Of a stretch of DNA of 64,000 bases, positions 51,448-61,732 are shown one piece after another (positions within the stretch are counted from its first letter, which is position 1; each line of letters opens with the position of its first letter). Source of the DNA: an uncultured Acidobacteriota bacterium (GTDB taxonomy: Bacteria > Acidobacteriota > Vicinamibacteria > Fen-336). Both the position numbers and the translations under genes were made by a program. Location: the NCBI GenBank assembly GCA_902826455.1, contig CADEEV010000005.1, positions 81,490 to 145,489 on the forward strand, read 5' to 3'. The notes under the pieces were generated by a model. The model was given only the letters and a program-made list of their open reading frames with translations. It did not search any database and was not told the DNA's origin.

Positions 51448-52403
51448 GAGGCGCCTAACTTATCACGCAGCCGCGCGGCCAGATCCCGCTCGTTTTCGTC
51501 CGCGCGCGCGGCGACGTAGAGGCCGGTGCGCTTCTTCTTGTGGAGCCACGCCGAGAGCCAGGCCGTGTCGTCGCGGCCGCTCGCCGGAGCGGCGCCGTCG
51601 AGCGCCGCGAGCGCCGGCTCGAGGCCCGATGCGTCGGGCACGACCCGGCGCGCCTCGTCGATCACGGCGCCTTCCACGACGGGGTACAGCTCGAGCCCGC
51701 CGCGTCCCTTCTCCACGACGAGGCCGCGGCTCCTCGCGAGAGGCGCGACCCAGTCGCCGCGCCAGGCGGCCTCGCCCCCGGAGAGCAGGACGGTCGCCGC
51801 CCGGGCCCGGCCTCGATACTCGTCGCCGGAGATCCGCTCGAGGCACGGCGCGCTGCAGCTCCGCACCTGGGCGAACAGGCAACCCAGGCCCAGGGGCAGC
51901 CGCGGCGAGGGCTCGAAGACGTAGTCGCACGGCCGGAGGCCGAGCTCCTTGTTGAGGGCGTCGCGTGCGCGCTCGGCCGCGCGCTTGTCGCGGAACGGGC
52001 CGAAGAGCGCCTCGGGACCGGAGTCGAGAGCTGCGACGCCCACCCGCGGGAAGCGCTCGCCGGCGTCGAGCCGCAGCCAGGCGGCGGGCTTGAGGTCGCG
52101 GCGGCGCGCCAGGGGAACCAGGCTCGCCATGTGCCGCTCGAAGACGAGGAGCTGGTGGAAGTCCGAGGTCGTCGGCTCGAAGCGCACCGCCGTCGCGATG
52201 CCGCGCAGGTCGAGGGCGGGCCGTCCCGTCTTGCGCGCCGGCTTGCCGCCGCCGAGGCTCTTGCCCGCCCACCGGCGCAGGTTCGCCGCGCGGCCCAGCA
52301 TCAGGCTCTTGCCGCCGGCGCCGAAGAGCTGCCCGACGCCGGGGCCGGTCGGGAGAGCGGAGAGCGCCGCCTCCAGGTCGCCCGCGAGGGCGACCTCGTT
52401 CAC
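51444..52403 (-). CDS. UvrC-like protein: degenerate GIY-YIG plus UvrC middle region
   Basis: 319 residues, GTG start overlapping the greA stop (GTGA). The N-terminus (about 10-95) aligns with the UvrC GIY-YIG nuclease (LPTGPGVGQLF, SLMLGRAANLRRW), but both signature Tyr are gone (GVG, LMLG). Residues about 145-210 match the UvrC Cys-containing middle segment: FGPFRDKRAAERARDALN, LGCLFAQVRSCSAPCLERIS. There is no UVR domain, RNase-H-like domain or helix-hairpin-helix end. Possibly a non-nuclease DNA-binding relative. Neighbouring greA suggests a link to stalled transcription (inference). Confidence 0.78.
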   Translation of the reverse strand: MNEVALAGDLEAALSALPTGPGVGQLFGAGGKSLMLGRAANLRRWAGKSLGGGKPARKTGRPALDLRGIATAVRFEPTTSDFHQLLVFERHMASLVPLARRRDLKPAAWLRLDAGERFPRVGVAALDSGPEALFGPFRDKRAAERARDALNKELGLRPCDYVFEPSPRLPLGLGCLFAQVRSCSAPCLERISGDEYRGRARAATVLLSGGEAAWRGDWVAPLARSRGLVVEKGRGGLELYPVVEGAVIDEARRVVPDASGLEPALAALDGAAPASGRDDTAWLSAWLHKKKRTGLYVAARADENERDLAARLRDKLGAS

Positions 52404-52873
52404 TCGGCGACCTGGTCGTGGATCGTGACGAGCTTGACGATGTCGTACTCGCGCGTGCCCGAGGGGGCCTTCACCTCGACGGTGTCGCCCTCCTCGTGGC
52501 CGAGCAGGCACTTGCCGATCGGCGACGAGGGCGAGATGCGCCCCACGCTCGGGTCGGCCTCTTCCGGCGTCACGAGCTCGTAGGTGATCTCCTCGTTCGT
52601 CGAGGTCTCCCGCAGGCTGACGGTCGAGCCGAGGCCGACCTTCCCCACCGGGATCTTGTCGAGGTTCATCATCGAGAGCGCCGCGAGCCGGCGGTGGATC
52701 TGGCCCTGGCGCGCCTGCAGGTAGCTCTGGCGCTCCTTGGCAGCCTTGTACTCGGCGTTCTCGCGCAGGTCCCCGTACTCGCGGGCCCTCAGGATCTCCT
52801 TGGGCAGGGTGATCTTGAGCTCGTGGTCGAGGACCTTGAACTCTTCTTCGAGGCGCTTCTTGATATGGTTCAT
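52400..52873 (-). CDS. greA: Transcription elongation factor GreA
   Basis: 157 residues, normal length. N-terminal coiled-coil (about 1-75; AREYGDLRENAEYKAAKERQ, with the acidic D/E tip) and C-terminal FKBP-like domain (about 80-155; VSLRETSTNEEITYELV, SPIGKCLLGHEEGDTVEV). It enters the RNA polymerase secondary channel and stimulates cleavage of backtracked RNA. First gene of an operon with the UvrC-like and patatin-like genes. A run of A/T (ATTTTATACG on the minus strand) directly before the ATG is the likely promoter. Confidence 0.97.
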   Translation of the reverse strand: MNHIKKRLEEEFKVLDHELKITLPKEILRAREYGDLRENAEYKAAKERQSYLQARQGQIHRRLAALSMMNLDKIPVGKVGLGSTVSLRETSTNEEITYELVTPEEADPSVGRISPSSPIGKCLLGHEEGDTVEVKAPSGTREYDIVKLVTIHDQVAE

Positions 52874-52885
52874 AGCGTATAAAAT
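52874..52885 (-). promoter_or_regulatory. A+T-rich -10 region immediately upstream of greA
   Basis: Minus-strand ATTTTATACGCT abuts the greA ATG. TTTTAT at 5-base or GATTTT at 7-base spacing could act as the -10 of a leaderless transcript; the exact hexamer is ambiguous. Confidence 0.35.
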
Positions 52886-52915
52886 CCAAACCCCGCGCAG
52901 TACGGCACGGGGCGA

Positions 52916-52928
52916 GTGATAGTATCAC
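52916..52928 (+). promoter_or_regulatory. Inverted repeat GTGATA-G-TATCAC containing -10 TAGTAT, before rRNA methyltransferase gene
   Basis: Perfect 6-1-6 inverted repeat whose centre supplies TAGTAT (52920-52925), 10 bases before the ATG at 52936. A protein bound here would block the promoter. Confidence 0.4.
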
Positions 52929-52935
52929 GGTGCCC

Positions 52936-53733
52936 ATGGCTCCCGCCGAGGTGATCCGCAGCCGGAGCAATCCCCTCTACAAGCGCCTGACGGGCCTCAA
53001 GGAACAACTGGAGCGCGACGCGTGCCTCCTCGAGGGCCCGCGTCTCGTGGCGGAGGCCCTGGACGCCGGGGTCGCGATCCGCGAGGCGATCGCCGGGCCC
53101 CGGGGCGAGGAGCGCTCGGGCGCGCTGCTCGCCATGCTGGCCGCCCACGGGGTTCCCGTGAGCCGGCTCGACGACGCGCTCCTCGCGTCGCTGTCCGAGA
53201 CCGAGACGACCCAGGGCATCCTCGCGATCGCGGAGCGGCCGGCGACGAGCCTGGCGTTCCTGGACGCGCCGCGGCCCCTCGTCCTCGTGGCGGTCGCGAT
53301 CCAGAACCCCGGCAACCTGGGCGCCCTGTTGCGCACGGCCGAGGCGGCCGGCGTGGCCGGCGCGTTCCTGACCCGCGGCTCGGCCGACCCGTTCTCCTGG
53401 AAGGCCCTGCGCGGCTCGATGGGCAGCGCCTTCAGGCTGCCTCTCGCCACGGGCCTCGAGCTCGAGGCCGTGCTGGAGCGGCTCCGGGAGCGCGGCGTCC
53501 CGACGGTCGCCTCGAGCGCCGAGGCCGCGACGCGCTACGACGCCTTCGACTGGAGCGGCCCGGCGGCGCTGCTCCTGGGCAACGAGGCGGCCGGCCTTCC
53601 CGCGGCCGTGGCGCGAGCGGCGACTGCCACGGTCTCGATCCCGATGGCCGGCGACGTCGAGAGCCTCAACGTCGCGGCGGCGGCGGCGGTGCTGCTGTTC
53701 GAAGCCGCGCGCCAGCGCCGCGCCGCGCCATGA
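52936..53733 (+). CDS. SpoU/TrmH-family RNA 2'-O-methyltransferase
   Basis: 265 residues with ATG at 52936 (a GTG two codons earlier is possible). N-terminal substrate-binding domain (about 1-95; IRSRSNPLYKRLTGLK, LLEGPRLVAEAL) and SPOUT catalytic domain with the three motifs NPGNLGALLRTAEAAG, LLLGNEAAGLP and VSIPMAGDVESLNVAAAAAV. Transfers methyl from AdoMet to a ribose in rRNA or tRNA. Its TGA overlaps the rarA ATG. Confidence 0.92.
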   Translation: MAPAEVIRSRSNPLYKRLTGLKEQLERDACLLEGPRLVAEALDAGVAIREAIAGPRGEERSGALLAMLAAHGVPVSRLDDALLASLSETETTQGILAIAERPATSLAFLDAPRPLVLVAVAIQNPGNLGALLRTAEAAGVAGAFLTRGSADPFSWKALRGSMGSAFRLPLATGLELEAVLERLRERGVPTVASSAEAATRYDAFDWSGPAALLLGNEAAGLPAAVARAATATVSIPMAGDVESLNVAAAAAVLLFEAARQRRAAP

Positions 53734-55094
53734 GCCCGCGCGACGAGACGACGGGCTCCCTCTTCGGTCCCTCCGAGGCCCCCCGCGACGAGCCGCGCTC
53801 CGACGCGCCCCTCGCCGACCGCATGCGCCCCCAATCCCTCGAGGAGATGAAGGGCCAGGACGAGGTGCTGGGGCCTGGCACGCCGCTGCGCCGCGCGATC
53901 GAGGCCGACGCGCTGCGCTCGCTGATCCTGTGGGGCCCGCCCGGCTCCGGCAAGACCACCCTCGCCCACGCGATCCGGCGCCGCACCAAGGCCCACTTCG
54001 AGGCCCTGTCCGCCGTGCTCTCGGGCGTCAAGGAGCTGCGCGAGTCGCTGAAGCAGGCCGAGTACCGGCGCCGCCAGAGCGGGCGCCCCACGATCCTTTT
54101 CATCGACGAGATCCATCGCTACAACAAGGCGCAGCAGGACGCGCTGCTCGCCCACGTCGAGTCGGGCGACGTCGCCCTCATCGGCGCGACCACGGAGAAC
54201 CCGTCCTTCGAGGTCAACGCGGCGCTCCTCTCGCGATCGCGGGTCGTCGTGCTGAAGGCGCTGGCCGAGCCCGACCTCGCTGCGATCCTGGAGCGCGCTC
54301 TCGAGGACGTGGAGCGCGGCCTCGGCTCGCTGCGGCCTGCAGTGAGCGACGAGGCCGTGACCTTCCTGGCCCGCGCGGCCGACGGAGACGCCCGTACCGC
54401 CCTCAACGTCCTCGAGCTCGCGGTGACGACGGCGCCCGCCGAAGCCGACGGCCGGCGCCCCGTGGACCTCGAGGCCATGCGCCAGGCCTTCGCGCGCAAG
54501 GCGCTGCTCTACGACCGCGCCGGCGAAGAGCACTTCAACATCATCAGCGCGCTCCACAAGTCGATCCGCAACTCCGACGCGGACGCGGGTCTGTACTGGC
54601 TCGCGCGCATGCTCGAGGCGGGCGAGGACCCGCTCTACGTGGCGCGGCGCCTGGTGCGGTTCGCGTCCGAGGACGTGGGCATGGCCGACCCGCAGGCCCT
54701 CGTGCAGGCGATGGCCGCGCAGCAGGCCGTGCACTTCGTCGGCCTGCCCGAGGGAGCCCTTGCGTTGGCGCAGCTCGTCGTCTACCTGGCCGCCGCCCCG
54801 AAGAGCAACGCGCTCTACATGGCCTACGGCGCCGCCGCGCGCGAGGCCCTGGAATCCCGCGCGGAGCCGGTGCCGCTCTGGATCCGCAACGCGCCCACGG
54901 GCCTGATGAAGGATCTGGGCTACGGCAAGGGCTACAAGTACGCCCACGACGAGGCGGAGGGCGTCGCGGCGATGGACTGTCTGCCCGAGGCCCTCGCGGG
55001 CCGGCGCTTCTACGCGCCCACGGAGCGCGGCGCGGAGCGCGAGATCGCCGCGCGCCTCGAGGCGGCGCGCCTCGTCCGCACGCGCCGGGGCTGA
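53730..55094 (+). CDS. rarA: Replication-associated AAA+ ATPase RarA (MgsA)
   Basis: 454 residues. ADRMRPQSLEEMKGQDEVLG entry, Walker A WGPPGSGKTTL, Walker B LFIDEIHRYNKAQQD, sensor 1 LIGATTENPSF, and the family's C-terminal helical domain (KALLYDRAGEEHFNIISALHKS, GSDADAGLYWLA-like segment, YPHD-equivalent YAHDEAEGVA). Clamp-loader-like protein acting at stalled forks and single-strand gaps. ATG overlaps the methyltransferase stop (ATGA). Confidence 0.95.
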   Translation: MSPRDETTGSLFGPSEAPRDEPRSDAPLADRMRPQSLEEMKGQDEVLGPGTPLRRAIEADALRSLILWGPPGSGKTTLAHAIRRRTKAHFEALSAVLSGVKELRESLKQAEYRRRQSGRPTILFIDEIHRYNKAQQDALLAHVESGDVALIGATTENPSFEVNAALLSRSRVVVLKALAEPDLAAILERALEDVERGLGSLRPAVSDEAVTFLARAADGDARTALNVLELAVTTAPAEADGRRPVDLEAMRQAFARKALLYDRAGEEHFNIISALHKSIRNSDADAGLYWLARMLEAGEDPLYVARRLVRFASEDVGMADPQALVQAMAAQQAVHFVGLPEGALALAQLVVYLAAAPKSNALYMAYGAAAREALESRAEPVPLWIRNAPTGLMKDLGYGKGYKYAHDEAEGVAAMDCLPEALAGRRFYAPTERGAEREIAARLEAARLVRTRRG

Positions 55095-55108
55095 ACGCAG
55101 CGCCGTGG

Positions 55109-55114
55109 TAGGAT
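55109..55114 (+). promoter_or_regulatory. Possible -10 box (TAGGAT) of response regulator / radical SAM genes
   Basis: TAGGAT lies 14 bases before the ATG at 55129, predicting a leader of about 8 bases without a ribosome-binding site. Confidence 0.35.
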
Positions 55115-55128
55115 CGCGGCCTGTCCCG

Positions 55129-55578
55129 ATGAGCCGCAAGAGCGCCGAACCCCAGGCCGAGCGCAAGAGGATCCTGGCCGTCGACGACGACGTCAACGCC
55201 GTGGGGGCGCTCCGGCAGATCCTCACGAGCCGCGGTTACGACGTGGTGGTCGCCCACACGGCCGAGGAGGCGATCCCGCTCTCCCTCGACGGCGTGTGGG
55301 ACCTCTTCATCCTCGACGTCGCGCTCCCGGGCGTGTCGGGCTACGACCTGTGCCGGAAGATTCGCGAGAGCCCGCAGACCAAGGACGTGCCCGTGGTCTT
55401 CCTCACCGCCAAGGGACGGCTGATGGACATGGCCGAGGGCCAGGACGCCGGCAGCGACCTCTACCTGATCAAGCCGGTGCTCGCGAGCAAGCTGCTGCAC
55501 ATGATCGGCCTGTTCCTGACCGCCGACGCGCCGCTCTCCAAGAAGCCCCGCCCCGCGCTTCCCGAGCCCACGGTCTAG
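55129..55578 (+). CDS. Single-domain response regulator
   Basis: 149 residues; ATG at 55129 used rather than an in-frame GTG at 55105, which would overlap the promoter. REC domain about 14-135: D19/D20/D21, phosphoacceptor D63 in ILDVALPG, Thr in LTAKG, Lys in LIKPV. A Pro-rich tail (LSKKPRPALPEPTV) has no output domain. Followed 16 bases later by the radical SAM gene, which carries its own AGGAG site. Confidence 0.9.
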   Translation: MSRKSAEPQAERKRILAVDDDVNAVGALRQILTSRGYDVVVAHTAEEAIPLSLDGVWDLFILDVALPGVSGYDLCRKIRESPQTKDVPVVFLTAKGRLMDMAEGQDAGSDLYLIKPVLASKLLHMIGLFLTADAPLSKKPRPALPEPTV

Positions 55579-55594
55579 TGCCCTCCAGGAGCCG

Positions 55595-57201
55595 ATGAAG
55601 GTCTTCCTCGTCCACGTCCGCGATCCCCAGTTCTACGCGATCCCCTCGAAGACGCGGGGCAAGAACGGCCGCATCCAGGTCATGGGCTTCCCGCCCATCG
55701 GCATCATGTCGCTCTCGGCGGTGCTGAAGCGCGCCGGTCACGAGTGCACGATGTTCGACCAGGCGAACCCCGACACGCCCGACGACGTGATCCTGGCCGC
55801 GATCGCCCGCGAGAAGCCCGACCTGATCGGGCTCAGCTTCCTGTCGACGACGAGCTATCCGTACGCGAAGCTGATCGCCCGCCAGATCCGCGCCGCGAAC
55901 CCCGACGTGAAGATCGCCATGGGCGGCGTGTTCGTGAGCTTGAACGCCCAGCTCGTGAAGCTGCAGTGTCCCGAGGTGAACTTCGTGTGCCGCGGCGACG
56001 GCGAGCAGCTGCTCCTCGACCTGCTGGAGCGTCTCGACGATCCCGCCGGGGTCGCGGGCGTCACGTGGCAGGACGCGGACGGCGCCCTGCGCCACAACCC
56101 GAACCGGCCTCTCGGCCGCGACCTCGACCAGTGGCCCTTCCCGGATCGCGAGAGCCTCGAGCTCGACTTCGTCGAATCGATGCCCCTCGACGTCCCGGCG
56201 GTGCTGTCGCGCGAGCGCTTCACGACCATGCAGACCTCGCGCGGCTGCCCCTGGCCGTGCGTGTTCTGCGACATCCCGATCTTCAACGAGGGCAAGTGGC
56301 GCTCGCGCAGCCCCGAGCACGTCCTCGCCGAGTTCCGCCAGCTCCAGAAGGAAGGCTACGGCTCGGTCTATTTCGTGGACGACCACTTCCTGCTCCAGCC
56401 CAAGCGCATCGACGCGATCTGCAAGGGCCTGATCGAGCAGGGCAGCACGATCCAGTGGGGCTGTGAGGGCCGCGTCGACTCGACCTGCATGCAGCTCTTC
56501 CCCATCATGGCGAAGGCGCTCTGCCGCACGATCATGTTCGGGATCGAGAGCGGCAGCCAGAAGATCCTCGACCGGCTCAAGAAGGAACAGACCCTCCAGG
56601 AGATCGAGACCGCGGTCACCAACGCCAAGGAGGCCGGGATCGAGATCGTCCACGGCTTCTTCGTCGTCGGCATCCCCGACGAGACCGAAGAGGACATGCG
56701 CGAGACGTTCCGCTTCGCCTCGAAGCTGCGCATCGACAGCTTCGGCTTCAACCGCCTGTGCGTCTACCGCGGCACGCCGCTGTGGCAGGAGTACGTGCGG
56801 CGCGGCCTCGTGAACGACGTCGAGGACTGGTACAAGTACTTCAAGTGCTCGTCGATCGACCCGACGGTGCTGCCGGGCGAGGAGATCCACCGCATCCGCT
56901 CCGAGGAGATGCAGAAGCTCATCGTCTACAAGCTCACGCGTCACACCCGGCAGACCTTGCGGCTGCTGCGGCGCTTCACGCGCTACATGCCGCTGCGCGA
57001 CGTGCTCTACCTGATCGTGAAGCCGTTCCTCGGCAACAAGAAGGGCTTCACGAAGGCCGAGGTGATCTCGCGCGCGGTCGAGCACGGCGACGTGAAGAGC
57101 GCCGCCGCCGACATGACGCTGATCTCCGACGCCGCCCTCGAGCACGCGATCACCGAGTCGCGCGCCGAGCGGGCCCGCATCCAGGCCCAGGCCGAAGCCG
57201 A

Positions 57202-57205
<4 letters not shown>
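55595..57205 (+). CDS. B12-binding-fold radical SAM enzyme (BchE/HpnJ-like class)
   Basis: 536 residues. N-terminal cobalamin-binding-type Rossmann fold (about 30-150; [45 protein letters not shown]) but without DxHxxG. Radical SAM core (about 205-420) with the cluster motif CPWPCVFC (C218, C222, C225), GxIxxG-like [15 protein letters not shown] and [15 protein letters not shown]. The C-terminal region (about 440-536) is helical and basic. This class does methyl transfers, ring closures and C-C bond formation on lipids and tetrapyrroles; the substrate is not evident. AGGAG 4 bases before the ATG. Its TAG shares CTAG with gcvP. Confidence 0.88.
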
Positions 57206-60084
<2,879 letters not shown>

Positions 60085-60108
60085 GGTCCTCGCTTCGGGA
60101 ATGGAGGG

Positions 60109-60495
60109 CTACTTGGATTCGCTCTCGACGAACGCCTTGTAGGCGGCCGCGTCCATGAGCGCTGCGACCGCCGCGGGCTCGGCGAGCTTCACGACGAGCA
60201 TCCAGCCGGCGCCGTAGGGATCGGTATTGACGGCCTCGGGGCCCTTCACCAGGGCGGCGTTGGCCTCGACGACCTCCCCCGCCACGGGCGAGAGCAGCTC
60301 GGACACGGCCTTCACCGACTCGACCGTGCCGAAGTTCTCGCCGGCCTTCAAGGCGCGCCCCGCGTCTGGCAGCTCGAGGAACACGACGTCGCCGAGCTGC
60401 TTCTGGGCGTAGTCGGTGATCCCCACGGTGCCGCGATCGCCCGCGACGCGGACCCACTCGTGGTCCTTCGTGAAGCGCAGGTCCTCTGGATACAT
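60109..60495 (-). CDS. gcvH: Glycine cleavage system H protein
   Basis: 128 residues. DLRFTKDHEWVRV entry, GITDYAQKQLGDVVFLELP, lipoylation Lys in GTVESVKAVSEL, and NTDPYGAGWMLVVKL. Carries the aminomethyl-lipoyl arm between P, T and L proteins. Nine bases after gcvT. The L protein gene is not in the window. Confidence 0.97.
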   Translation of the reverse strand: MYPEDLRFTKDHEWVRVAGDRGTVGITDYAQKQLGDVVFLELPDAGRALKAGENFGTVESVKAVSELLSPVAGEVVEANAALVKGPEAVNTDPYGAGWMLVVKLAEPAAVAALMDAAAYKAFVESESK

Positions 60496-60504
60496 GCCGG
60501 GCTC

Positions 60505-61617
60505 CTACTTGACGCGCTTGTAGAACGGGGTCGGAACGACGCGGGCCGGAACGAGCCGGCCGCGGATCTCCACGTCGAACTCGGTGCCGACCGCGGACTG
60601 CGCCGTGGGCAGGTAGCCGAGGCCGATGTTCTTCTGCAGGAACGGGGCGAAGGTGCCCGAGGTGACGGCGCCGACGCCCTGGCCCTTGAGCAGGATCGGA
60701 TAGCCGTGACGCGCGATGCCGCGGCCGACCATCTCGAAGCCCACCAGCTTGCGGGGCGGGCCGCTCTTCTTCTGGGGCTCGAGGACCGGGCGGCCGAGGA
60801 ACTCGCCCTTGGCCTCGTCGAGCGACACGATCCAGCCGAGACCGGCCTCGACCAGCGTGGTGCTCTCGTCCATGTCGTTGCCGTAGAGGCACATGCGGGC
60901 CTCGAGCCGCAGCGTGTCGCGGGCCCCGAGGCCGGCCGGGACGAGGCCGAGCGGCTGCCCGACCTCGATCAGCTTGCGCCAGAGCGGCTCGGCGCGGTCG
61001 GCGCTCACGAGGATCTCGAAGCCGTCCTCGCCCGTATAGCCCGTGCGCGAGACCGTGGCCTCGCTGCCGTCCACGGTGCCGGTCGCGAAGTGGTAGTAGC
61101 GGATCGACGCCAGGTCGAGGCTGGTGAGGCCCTGGAGGATCTCCTGGGACTTCGGGCCCTGGAGCGCCAACAGCGCGAACTCGTCGCTGCGGTTGCGCAG
61201 CTCGCAGCCAGTCGGCTCCTGGTCCTGCAGCCAGCGGTAGTCCTTGTCGATGTTGCTGGCGTTCACGACGAGCAGGTAGCGATCCGCCGCCCGCCGCGAG
61301 ACGATCACGTCGTCCACCGGGGCGCCCGTCGGCATCGGCAGGGCCGAGTATTGCGCCTGACCGTCCACGAGCTTCGCGACGTTGTTGGACGTGACCCGTT
61401 GCAGGAAGGCGAGGGCGCCCGGTCCCGACACCTCGAACTCGCCCATGTGGGACACGTCGAAGAGGCCGGCGGCGGTCCGGACGGCCATGTGCTCGGAGAT
61501 CAATCCCGAGTACTCGACCGGCATCTCCCAGCCGCCGAAGGGGACCATCTTGGCGCCGCTCTCGCGGTGCACGGGGTAGAGCGGCGTCTTGCGAAGGACG
61601 GAGGCGGCGCTTTCCAT
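60505..61617 (-). CDS. gcvT: Glycine cleavage system T protein (aminomethyltransferase)
   Basis: 370 residues; ATG at 61617 preferred to an in-frame TTG at 61632, which lies inside the promoter. [41 protein letters not shown], the catalytic Asp in the [20 protein letters not shown] region, [10 protein letters not shown] and [12 protein letters not shown]. Releases ammonia and forms methylene-THF, feeding the thymidylate and methionine enzymes also encoded in this window. First gene of the operon. Confidence 0.97.
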   Translation of the reverse strand: MESAASVLRKTPLYPVHRESGAKMVPFGGWEMPVEYSGLISEHMAVRTAAGLFDVSHMGEFEVSGPGALAFLQRVTSNNVAKLVDGQAQYSALPMPTGAPVDDVIVSRRAADRYLLVVNASNIDKDYRWLQDQEPTGCELRNRSDEFALLALQGPKSQEILQGLTSLDLASIRYYHFATGTVDGSEATVSRTGYTGEDGFEILVSADRAEPLWRKLIEVGQPLGLVPAGLGARDTLRLEARMCLYGNDMDESTTLVEAGLGWIVSLDEAKGEFLGRPVLEPQKKSGPPRKLVGFEMVGRGIARHGYPILLKGQGVGAVTSGTFAPFLQKNIGLGYLPTAQSAVGTEFDVEIRGRLVPARVVPTPFYKRVK

Positions 61618-61630
61618 TCGAAGGGCGCTC

Positions 61631-61660
61631 AAGCTATCACACGGCCCGACCCAGGGTCAA
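61631..61660 (-). promoter_or_regulatory. Promoter TTGACC-N18-TAGCTT of gcvTHP
   Basis: -35 TTGACC (61660-61655), 18-base spacer, -10 TAGCTT (61636-61631), 13 bases to the gcvT ATG; predicted leader about 6 bases. The same -35 hexamer is used by thrA. Confidence 0.55.
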
Positions 61661-61671
61661 TGACTGCAGCG

Positions 61672-61686
61672 CGTTGTCCGACAACG
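61672..61686. promoter_or_regulatory. Operator candidate CGTTGTC-C-GACAACG between gcvT and the GspE-like gene
   Basis: Perfect 7-1-7 inverted repeat overlapping the -35 of the plus-strand gene and 12 bases upstream of the gcvT -35. It could control one or both divergent units. Confidence 0.45.
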
Positions 61687-61702
61687 AGTTATGGGCTATC
61701 CT
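61674..61702 (+). promoter_or_regulatory. Promoter TTGTCC-N17-TATCCT of GspE-like gene
   Basis: -35 TTGTCC (61674-61679), 17-base spacer, -10 TATCCT (61697-61702). Predicted +1 near 61709, about 24 bases before the GTG at 61733. Confidence 0.45.
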
Positions 61703-61732
61703 TGAGGCTGGTCCCTCCTCCGAAGGGTACGG

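Noticed and set aside
61618-61732. Glycine riboswitch in front of gcvT
   Set aside because: The predicted leader is about 6 bases and I see no tandem glycine-aptamer core in the 115-base gap.
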